The notes below the pieces were generated by a model. That model was not told where the DNA came from. It was given only the letters and a program-made list of their open reading frames with translations, and searched no databases. Positions 1-5,573 of a stretch of 5,573 bases of DNA are shown here, piece after piece (positions within the stretch are counted from its first letter, which is position 1; every line of letters starts with the position of its first letter). Source of the stretch: Bacteroidales bacterium (GTDB lineage: Bacteria; Bacteroidota; Bacteroidia; Bacteroidales; JAADJA01); NCBI GenBank assembly GCA_030635465.1, contig DAOVYU010000100.1:1-5573 (forward strand), given 5' to 3'. The position numbers and the translations under genes are program-made.

Positions 1-3000
1 GGCCTGAGACAAAAGATCCGTTCTTTCTTCCTTATAACGAGACATATCTGTTCTTTTGCGTGCCTGGGCTTGTCGAACATTAGCCTGTTGGCCTGGCAAG
101 TGTCCTTTCAACAGAAAAGAGTCAATCTCTTTATTGGACCTTTGTACCATACTTTTAAACAGTTCAAATGACTCGAACTTATATATAAGTAAAGGATCCT
201 TTTGTTCATAGGTAGCTGTTTGAACAGATTGTTTTAAATCATCCAATTCACGTAAATGCTCCTTCCATGCATTATCAATATGGCTTAGTGTAACACCTTT
301 TTCGATTGCCAGAATTACCTCCTGACCTTCATTTTCAACTGCCTTTTTTAAATTAGCTACCACCTGCATCTCTTTCATTCCATCTGTAATTGGAATAGCA
401 ATATTTTCATATTGAGAATCCCCTTCATATACATCCTTTATTACAGGCAACGCATTTTCACGTATCCGGTCATTTTTCTTCCTGTATGATACATATACCT
501 TTTCGAAAATATTTTCAGTGATTTCATCTTTACCTAAAGCCATGAAATCTTTTTCATCATAAGGAGAATCAATTGCGAAAACCTTCAACAATTCCATTTT
601 AAATCCTTCATAATCACGCGCATCTTGAAAATCAATCACTGTTTGCTCGATTGCATCGTACATCATATTTGAAATATCAATTGATAGTCGCTCGCCAAAT
701 AAAGCGTGTTTACGTTTTTTATAGATCACTTCCCGCTGGGCATTCATCACATCATCATATTCCAGCAAGCGTTTACGAATACCAAAATTATTTTCTTCAA
801 CTTTTCTCTGTGCCCGTTCGATGGATTTTGTGATCATGGAATGCTGAATCACTTCTCCATCTTTAATTCCCATCCTGTCCATTATTTTGGCAATCCGTTC
901 AGATCCAAACATACGCATTAGATCATCTTCCAATGCAACGAAAAACTGTGAACTTCCTGGGTCACCCTGCCTTCCAGCACGACCACGTAACTGTCTATCA
1001 ACCCTTCTGGAATCATGCCTTTCAGTACCAATAATTGCTAGTCCTCCTGCATCCTTTACTCCAGATCCCAACTTAATATCTGTTCCCCTACCTGCCATAT
1101 TGGTGGCAATGGTAACTACGCCTGGTTGCCCAGCTTCTTTTACAATACTTGCCTCTCTTTGATGCAATTTAGCATTTAGCACATTGTGTTTGATATTTCG
1201 TCTGGTAAGCAACTTACTCAATAATTCAGAAGTTTCGACTGAAGTAGTTCCAACTAAAACAGGTCTTTTTAGCTTAACTAATTCATCAATTTCATCTATG
1301 ACTGCATTGAATTTCTCCCTCTTTGTCTTAAATACAAGATCTTCCCTATCATCGCGAACAATTGATCTATTAGTTGGAATTACAACACAGTCCAATTTAT
1401 AAATATCCCAGAATTCTCCAGCTTCAGTTTCGGCTGTACCAGTCATGCCTGCAAGCTTTTTATACATTCTGAAATAATTCTGAAGAGTAATGGTAGCATA
1501 GGTTTGAGTAGCAGCTTCAACTTTTACATTTTCTTTGGCTTCAATGGCCTGATGTAATCCATCAGAATATCGCCGGCCCTCCATAATTCGACCAGTTTGT
1601 TCATCAACAATTTTTATTTTGTTCTCCATAATAACATATTCCACATCCTTTTCAAACATGGTATACGCTTTCATGAGTTGATTTACGGTATGGACTTTTT
1701 CCGATTTCAAAGAAAAATCACGCAATATATCACTCTTCTTTTCAAGTTTTTTCTTTTCAGATAAATCAGATTTTTCTAATTCTGCGATCTCAGCACCAAC
1801 ATCAGGCAAAACATAAAATTCAGCATCACCGGCTGACTCATTTATTAAATTTATCCCTTTATCAGTTAAATCAACGGAATTGGATTTTTCTTCAATAACA
1901 AAATATAATTCATCAGTGATAATGTGCATATTTTTAGCTTGCTCCTGCAAATAAAAATTCTCAGTTCTTTGCATTAATGCTCGCATTCCCTCTTCACTCA
2001 AGAATTTGATCAATGCTTTATTTTTTGGTAAGCCTTTAAATGCCTTTAGTACAAGATCGCCTCCTTTTTTTTCATAATCTTTATCTGATTTTTCTGATAA
2101 TACCTTTTTTGCTTCTGCAAGCAATTTGGTCACCAGTGTTTTTTGAACATTGTAGAGTTTTTGAACATTGGGTTTAAACTGATCAAACTCCTGTGTGTCT
2201 CCTTTTGGTGTTGGGCCAGAAATAATCAAAGGGGTACGCGCATCATCTATCAAAACGGAGTCAACCTCATCAACGATGGAATAATTATGTGGCCGCTGTA
2301 CCAGTTCATCAGGAAAAGCTGTCATATTATCCCTCAGATAGTCAAATCCAAATTCATTATTTGTACCATAGGTTATATCTGCCAAATAGGCATTGCGACG
2401 ATCTTGTGAATTGGGTTGGTGTTTATCAATGCAATCAACTTTCAGCCCATGGAATTGGTACATCATCCCCATCCATTCCGAGTCACGTTTGGCCAGGTAA
2501 TCATTTACTGTGACTATATGGACACCTTTTCCGGGAAGTGCGTTCAAATAAACCGGTAAGGTAGCAACAAGAGTTTTACCTTCACCCGTAGCCATTTCAG
2601 CAATTTTACCCTCATGAAGTACAACTCCTCCAATTAGCTGTACATCATAATGGACCATATCCCAGGTAATCAGGTTTCCACCTGCCATCCATTCGTTATT
2701 GAATTGAGCTTTATTACCAGCAATAGAGATAAAATCATTTTTCGCGGCTAACTCCCTGTCATAAACGGATGCTGTTACTTCAATAATTTTATTTTCCTTA
2801 AAACGTTTTGCGGTTTCCCTGATTACTGCAAATGCCTCTGGAAGAATATTAAGTAACAATTCCTGTGTGTCGTCATATGTTTTCTTTTCCAGTTCATCTA
2901 TCCTTTTCCACAACTTCTCTTTCTCCTCAACTTCCATTTCTGGATTTTGTTCAAGATTAGCTTTTATATCTTCAATCTCCTTCTCTTCTCCAGCAATATT

Positions 3001-3165
3001 ATCGGCTATTTTGTTTTTAAACTCTACTGTTTTCCCACGCAATTCATCATTGCTAAGTACAGCAATACTATCAATTGCTGCAAGTATTTTATTCTGAATC
3101 GGTAGGAGTGCTTTTATATCCCTGTTTGATTTTGTCCCAAGAAATTTCTCAAGAAATCTTGCCAT
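1..3165 (-). CDS. secA: Preprotein translocase ATPase SecA (C-terminus cut by window edge)
   Basis: SecA is the cytosolic ATPase motor that pushes unfolded preproteins through the SecYEG channel. The frame stays open from ATG at 3165 to base 1, giving 1055 codons and no stop. Visible motifs are Walker A MATGEGKT at residues 191-198 (Lys197), Walker B DEVD at 299-302, TNMAGRGTD at 688-696, GRAGRQGD at 728-735, and the helical-scaffold segment WKEHLREL from Trp967 followed by YEQKDPLL. The Walker A lysine is at 197 against 108 in E. coli SecA. The difference comes from an acidic, lysine-rich insertion in the first ~150 residues, and a further insertion follows DEVD; both are usual in Bacteroidota SecA. 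The start is supported by the canonical opening MARFLEKFLGTKSNRD; upstream is AT-rich with no Shine-Dalgarno, as is normal in this phylum. The missing end should hold the linker and the zinc-binding CxCxSGxxxxxCH/C tail, so whether that tail exists cannot be judged here. No frameshift was seen: the motif coordinates all stay in one frame. Confidence 0.98.
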   Translation of the reverse strand, partial: MARFLEKFLGTKSNRDIKALLPIQNKILAAIDSIAVLSNDELRGKTVEFKNKIADNIAGEEKEIEDIKANLEQNPEMEVEEKEKLWKRIDELEKKTYDDTQELLLNILPEAFAVIRETAKRFKENKIIEVTASVYDRELAAKNDFISIAGNKAQFNNEWMAGGNLITWDMVHYDVQLIGGVVLHEGKIAEMATGEGKTLVATLPVYLNALPGKGVHIVTVNDYLAKRDSEWMGMMYQFHGLKVDCIDKHQPNSQDRRNAYLADITYGTNNEFGFDYLRDNMTAFPDELVQRPHNYSIVDEVDSVLIDDARTPLIISGPTPKGDTQEFDQFKPNVQKLYNVQKTLVTKLLAEAKKVLSEKSDKDYEKKGGDLVLKAFKGLPKNKALIKFLSEEGMRALMQRTENFYLQEQAKNMHIITDELYFVIEEKSNSVDLTDKGINLINESAGDAEFYVLPDVGAEIAELEKSDLSEKKKLEKKSDILRDFSLKSEKVHTVNQLMKAYTMFEKDVEYVIMENKIKIVDEQTGRIMEGRRYSDGLHQAIEAKENVKVEAATQTYATITLQNYFRMYKKLAGMTGTAETEAGEFWDIYKLDCVVIPTNRSIVRDDREDLVFKTKREKFNAVIDEIDELVKLKRPVLVGTTSVETSELLSKLLTRRNIKHNVLNAKLHQREASIVKEAGQPGVVTIATNMAGRGTDIKLGSGVKDAGGLAIIGTERHDSRRVDRQLRGRAGRQGDPGSSQFFVALEDDLMRMFGSERIAKIMDRMGIKDGEVIQHSMITKSIERAQRKVEENNFGIRKRLLEYDDVMNAQREVIYKKRKHALFGERLSIDISNMMYDAIEQTVIDFQDARDYEGFKMELLKVFAIDSPYDEKDFMALGKDEITENIFEKVYVSYRKKNDRIRENALPVIKDVYEGDSQYENIAIPITDGMKEMQVVANLKKAVENEGQEVILAIEKGVTLSHIDNAWKEHLRELDDLKQSVQTATYEQKDPLLIYKFESFELFKSMVQRSNKEIDSFLLKGHLPGQQANVRQAQARKRTDMSRYKEERTDLLSQA

Positions 3166-3190
3166 ATTTTATTAATTTATTCTAATAATA

Positions 3191-3238
3191 TCAACCACAA
3201 CCTCTATCAATAATCGTTCCGACTGGTATTTCTGTCAT
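3191..3238 (-). CDS. Candidate 15-codon upstream ORF (leader peptide) of secA
   Basis: This short ORF reads MTEIPVGTIIDRGCG and stops with TGA 25 nt before the secA ATG, on the same strand. It starts about 25 nt downstream of the candidate secA -7 element, so it would be the first ORF on a secA mRNA. Its GC content is about 40 percent, whereas the 25 nt between it and secA has a single G/C base. Its ATG sits in the loop of an imperfect hairpin (3214-3263). I do not recognise the peptide. At 15 residues it is too short to be a signal-bearing SecM-like sensor. If translated, a role in attenuation or translational coupling is more likely. An ORF of this size can occur by chance, so the call rests on position and composition, not on homology. 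Confidence 0.35.
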   Translation of the reverse strand: MTEIPVGTIIDRGCG

Positions 3239-3263
3239 GAATATGCCAGTTTTCTAGAAACGA
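3214..3263 (-). promoter_or_regulatory. Imperfect inverted repeat / hairpin in secA leader
   Basis: On the plus strand ACTGGTAT (3222-3229) faces ATGCCAGT (3243-3250), pairing over 8 positions with one T-G wobble and a 13-nt loop. An outer arm TCGTT (3214-3218) faces AACGA (3259-3263), separated by an asymmetric interior loop. In the minus-strand RNA the wobble becomes a C-A mismatch, so the inner stem is 5 plus 2 pairs. The loop contains the ATG of the 15-codon uORF. A leader switch, an operator dyad, or a chance repeat are all possible. Confidence 0.35.
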
Positions 3264-3271
3264 CAAAATTA
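3264..3271 (-). promoter_or_regulatory. Candidate secA promoter, -7 element TAATTTTG
   Basis: Read on the minus strand, this is an exact match to the Bacteroidota -7 consensus TAnnTTTG, about 92-95 nt upstream of the secA ATG. It is the only exact match on this strand in the 240-nt intergenic region. No good -33 TTTG was found 17-21 nt further upstream, so only half the promoter is visible. Transcription would begin near 3257. Confidence 0.4.
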
Positions 3272-3405
3272 GTTTAAAACATCGAAATATGAATTTTATT
3301 TCATAGCTACATCAACATAAAATAAATGCCACAAATTCTTAGAATATCAATAATAATAAATGTGAAACTTGAAACGTGGAAAATTTACATGATTTATAGT
3401 GAAAA

Positions 3406-4809
3406 TCACTGATCAATTATAGTCTTTTCGCTCAATGTCTTTAACGATTGTTCTATTATTTCTGAAGGTTTATAGGCAGGATACTGTAATATCCTTCCTG
3501 TTTCATCAATCAATACAAATAAGGGAAATGTTTTTACATTATATGATTTGATCAAATCGTATTGGGTCCCATTATATAAAAATAACCAATCATAGCCTTT
3601 GTCTTCTACAAATTGATGTAAAATTTTTGGGTTCTTGTCCAATGATATGCTAATAAATTTTATTTTCTTTCCATATTTATAATTTAAACTATCCAATAAT
3701 TTGTATTCTCCCAAACACGCGTATGACCAGGTAGCCAGAAAACTTAAATAAACCGGCTTTCCTTGAAAATCGGATAAGGAAATTAAACTATCATTTAAAT
3801 CGGGTAATGTAAATTGGGGAGCCAATGTACCACTTTCAAGCTTGCTAATTTCCTTTATTACACTTCTGGCTATTTCTTTGTGTTCTTCAAAAGCAGTAGT
3901 ATTGATAAGTTGATTCAAAATTGAGAGAATATTTCGTTTCGAAAACTTTGGATTATTATAAAGTTCTAACAAACTTTTTATTAGCACAAGCTCCCTAATC
4001 ACTTCATTTTTCAATAAGGTGTCTTTACCCAGGGTATCCAATAGAGCAGCATAATTATTCTGATAGTTGATGGTTGAAACCAGATCATTTCGTGTTACAG
4101 ATTTTGACTGGGAAGACAAGTACTGATCAAAAAACTGATTAAAAAACTGCATATATTCAATATTATAATATTGCACTTGCTTATTCTTTATATATGAATC
4201 AAACAAGTATGGTTTTTTAAATGAAGCTGCCGCAAGTTCAATTGATGCAATTTTATAATCTACATAATGATGGAAATAATCATTGACTGAATGATTGTAA
4301 TTTCTGTCAACTTTTTGTTTAAAGTTTTTAATTAATGTCTTATCCCGCCTTCTATATATTGCATCAAAATTTTCCAGGATGAATTCATTGAATGCTAAAT
4401 TAAATTCAGAAATCAGATAATTTAAATCAGAATTATTCAAAGAATCTATATTATAAATTAGGTCACTTTTTTCATAAAATGCTTTATAAGGACTAATTTC
4501 CTTGATTGTATCACCAATAATCTTATAATCAGAATCAGCTTCAATAAATATTCCTGAAGCATAATAATCCAGGTCAAGAATACAATAAGTCGTTTCCGAA
4601 ATATCAATTTCAAAGGAAAAAAAGCCACTTGAATCAATCGTAGTTCGATCAAGAATAATTTCAGAATAAGTTACCAAATCAGCATAGGTTAATAATCGTA
4701 ACTCATGGTTTTCTGCTCCCGGTATAAATCCACTAATTGTAGATTTTTCAGCAGTGACTCCCAAAACACTTATTATTAAAACCAGAAATATCAATAATAT
4801 TTTATGCAT
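3406..4809 (-). CDS. Exported TlpA/AhpC-TSA-like thioredoxin-fold protein with degenerate SxxC site
   Basis: The protein has 467 residues. Residues 1-20 form a Sec signal peptide: a Lys, a hydrophobic core LLIFLVLIISVLGV, then VTA before EK as a signal peptidase I site. There is no lipobox Cys, so a soluble periplasmic product is expected. Residues ~22-100 look like the beta-rich N-terminal domain (DUF4369-like) common ahead of TlpA domains in Bacteroidota, and ~110-322 is a helical, Asn/Tyr/Phe-rich region. Residues ~327-455 form a thioredoxin fold: GTLAPQFTLPDL, then FLATWSYACLGEY, and cis-Pro at 429 (KTFPLFVLID). The usual WCxxC is Ser362-Tyr-Ala-Cys365, so the nucleophilic cysteine is missing. 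The only other cysteine is Cys76. Family members reduce disulfides in exported proteins; this one probably cannot do that in the classical way. It lies 69 nt downstream of coaD without a visible promoter, so the two are probably co-transcribed. The stop is TGA. Confidence 0.88.
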   Translation of the reverse strand: MHKILLIFLVLIISVLGVTAEKSTISGFIPGAENHELRLLTYADLVTYSEIILDRTTIDSSGFFSFEIDISETTYCILDLDYYASGIFIEADSDYKIIGDTIKEISPYKAFYEKSDLIYNIDSLNNSDLNYLISEFNLAFNEFILENFDAIYRRRDKTLIKNFKQKVDRNYNHSVNDYFHHYVDYKIASIELAAASFKKPYLFDSYIKNKQVQYYNIEYMQFFNQFFDQYLSSQSKSVTRNDLVSTINYQNNYAALLDTLGKDTLLKNEVIRELVLIKSLLELYNNPKFSKRNILSILNQLINTTAFEEHKEIARSVIKEISKLESGTLAPQFTLPDLNDSLISLSDFQGKPVYLSFLATWSYACLGEYKLLDSLNYKYGKKIKFISISLDKNPKILHQFVEDKGYDWLFLYNGTQYDLIKSYNVKTFPLFVLIDETGRILQYPAYKPSEIIEQSLKTLSEKTIIDQ

Positions 4810-4878
4810 AATGCTTATTTGCAGTAGAAAACGGTTTCACATGTTTTTTATTGAATGATGAGTTCGTAGTATATAAAA

Positions 4879-5343
4879 TTATGCAGATAAGTCTATTCCT
4901 TCCGGGACAAATTGATTGGCATCACCTCCATGTTTCAATATGTCGCGGACAATACTTGAATTTAACGATGTGTGTTCAGGAGCAGTTAGAATAAAAACTG
5001 TTTCAATATCCGAAAAGAGTTTCTTATTGATTTGCCCGATGCTTCTTTCAAACTCAAAATCAGCGGAAGTGCGTAAGCCCCTCAGTATGTATTTTGCTTT
5101 TATCTTCTTACACAAATCAACAGTAAGTCCTTCGTATTTAATCACTTCTACTGTAGAATAATCCTTAAACACCTGATTTATCCATTCCATTCTTTTTTCG
5201 ATGGGGAAAAAATCTTTTTTATCCGCATTTATTCCAATTGCAATGTATAGTTTATCAAAAAGTGGTAAAGCTCTTTTTATAACCGACTCATGACCTTTGG
5301 TTATGGGATCAAATGACCCTGGAAAAACAGCAATCTTATCCAT
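4879..5343 (-). CDS. coaD: Phosphopantetheine adenylyltransferase CoaD
   Basis: CoaD catalyses the fourth step of coenzyme A synthesis, making dephospho-CoA and pyrophosphate from 4'-phosphopantetheine and ATP in the cytosol. The 154-residue product matches the usual family length (about 155-165). It is complete from MDKIAVFPGSFDP to the stop TAA. Diagnostic residues are the nucleotidyltransferase signature T15-K-G-H18 (the (H/T)xGH motif), Lys42, the LRGLR block with Arg88 and Arg91, the acidic DFEFE just after it, and the late NSSIVRD motif (residues 128-134) that binds the ATP phosphates. All match E. coli CoaD in position. No Shine-Dalgarno lies close to the ATG; a GAGG 17 nt upstream is too far away to count. 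It is the first gene of the visible minus-strand run, preceded by a candidate promoter at 5511-5541 and a long leader. Nothing is missing from the active site. Confidence 0.97.
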   Translation of the reverse strand: MDKIAVFPGSFDPITKGHESVIKRALPLFDKLYIAIGINADKKDFFPIEKRMEWINQVFKDYSTVEVIKYEGLTVDLCKKIKAKYILRGLRTSADFEFERSIGQINKKLFSDIETVFILTAPEHTSLNSSIVRDILKHGGDANQFVPEGIDLSA

Positions 5344-5417
5344 ATTTTTAGAATTAACTACCTCGTATCAATACTAAGAAGGTATAAACAGTTATATTTT
5401 ATTATTTCGCAGTTCCG

Positions 5418-5491
5418 TTAAAGATCCCATTGGGACAATCTGCAAACACCATAATCATTAAGATCCTCACACTATGCTTGGGATCAGTTAA
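5418..5491 (-). promoter_or_regulatory. Inverted repeats with competing pairings in coaD leader
   Basis: On the plus strand TTAAAGATCCCA (5418-5429) can pair with TGGGATCAGTTAA (5479-5491): 7 perfect pairs, a 1x2 internal loop, then TTAA/TTAA. The same right-hand GGATC (5481-5485) can instead pair with GATCC at 5462-5466. The left arm also belongs to a local perfect dyad TCCCA-T-TGGGA (5425-5435). Local GC is about 40 percent, well above the flanks. It lies between the candidate promoter and coaD, so it could be a leader RNA structure or an operator. A 7-bp repeat in a region this size is not rare by chance. Confidence 0.3.
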
Positions 5492-5510
5492 GCTAATAAA
5501 TTTTATTCTT

Positions 5511-5541
5511 CAAAATTATAGTTTCACTGATTTATAACAAA
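5511..5541 (-). promoter_or_regulatory. Candidate Bacteroidota-type promoter for coaD operon
   Basis: On the minus strand a -33 TTTG (5541-5538) is followed after 19 nt by TAATTTTG (5518-5511), an exact TAnnTTTG -7 element. Motif and spacing both fit the known Bacteroidota primary sigma factor consensus. Transcription would start near 5505, giving coaD a leader of about 160 nt. An overlapping second -7 match, TACTTTTG (5545-5538), has only a weak TTTC upstream. Confidence 0.5.
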
Positions 5542-5558
5542 AGTAAATAAAATTATTC

Positions 5559-5573
5559 ATGAAAAATTATGAC
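5559..5573 (+). CDS. Possible start of a divergent gene (five codons only)
   Basis: An ATG at 5559 reads M-K-N-Y-D to the window edge on the plus strand. It is preceded by an A-rich stretch (aagtaaataaaattattc), typical of Bacteroidota start regions, and MK is a common opening. It would be transcribed away from coaD. Five codons are too few to identify a product or to exclude a chance ATG, and no clear plus-strand promoter was seen: TATGCTTG at 5473-5480 is one base off the -7 consensus. Confidence 0.25.

Noticed and set aside
651..3097. Several plus-strand ORFs of 60-91 codons within 651-3097
   Set aside because: They lie opposite the conserved secA frame, whose motifs are intact throughout; they are antisense shadows with no recognisable protein features.
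3335..3345. Dyad ATTCT-T-AGAAT in the region between secA and the thioredoxin-like gene
   Set aside because: It is short, AT-rich and isolated, with no association with a promoter element.
3398..3410. Small hairpin AGTGA-AAA-TCACT at the end of the thioredoxin-like gene, considered as a terminator
   Set aside because: It has only a 5-bp AT-rich stem, overlaps the stop codon, and is not followed by a T-run on the minus strand.
4458..4652. 64-codon minus-strand ORF in another frame
   Set aside because: It is fully inside the thioredoxin-like gene, in a different frame, with a hydrophobic low-complexity product; this is a shadow of AT-rich coding sequence.
4802..4811. Perfect palindrome TTATGCATAA over the start codon of the thioredoxin-like gene
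   Set aside because: Short AT-rich palindromes are frequent here and it follows from the ATGCATAA start codons; nothing else suggests an operator.
4916..5161. 81-codon plus-strand ORF
   Set aside because: It is antisense to coaD, which is clearly real by motif content.

Overview
The window is a low-GC stretch whose recognisable genes all read on the minus strand. It looks like core chromosome of a Bacteroidota member (Cytophagales/Sphingobacteriales/Flavobacteriia-like). Three things point there: a SecA with the long N-terminal and post-DEVD insertions typical of that phylum, a TlpA-type thioredoxin-fold exported protein with a large N-terminal extension, and promoter-like elements of the Bacteroidota type (TTTG ... 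TAnnTTTG) with AT-rich, Shine-Dalgarno-free start regions.

In transcription order (right to left) the layout is as follows. First comes a 230-nt upstream region with a well-spaced candidate promoter and a GC-richer leader containing competing inverted repeats. Then coaD (4879-5343, complete, phosphopantetheine adenylyltransferase). After a 69-nt gap with no visible promoter comes a 467-codon exported TlpA/thioredoxin-like protein (3406-4809) whose CxxC is degraded to SxxC. Next is a 240-nt intergenic region with a candidate -7 element, an imperfect hairpin and a 15-codon upstream ORF. Last is secA (3165 to the left edge, 1055 codons seen, C-terminus cut off). At the far right edge a plus-strand ATG (5559) could be the first five codons of a divergent gene.

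coaD and the thioredoxin-like gene are probably co-transcribed. secA probably has its own promoter, and a leader with a uORF would lie between that promoter and the secA start. CoaD works in the cytosol on coenzyme A synthesis. SecA drives protein export and would be the motor exporting the signal-peptide-bearing thioredoxin-like protein. Beyond that no shared pathway is evident.

No mobile elements, CRISPR arrays, tRNA or rRNA genes were seen. The most interesting points are the uORF/hairpin leader upstream of secA, the SxxC thioredoxin-like protein, and the possible alternative-pairing leader of coaD.
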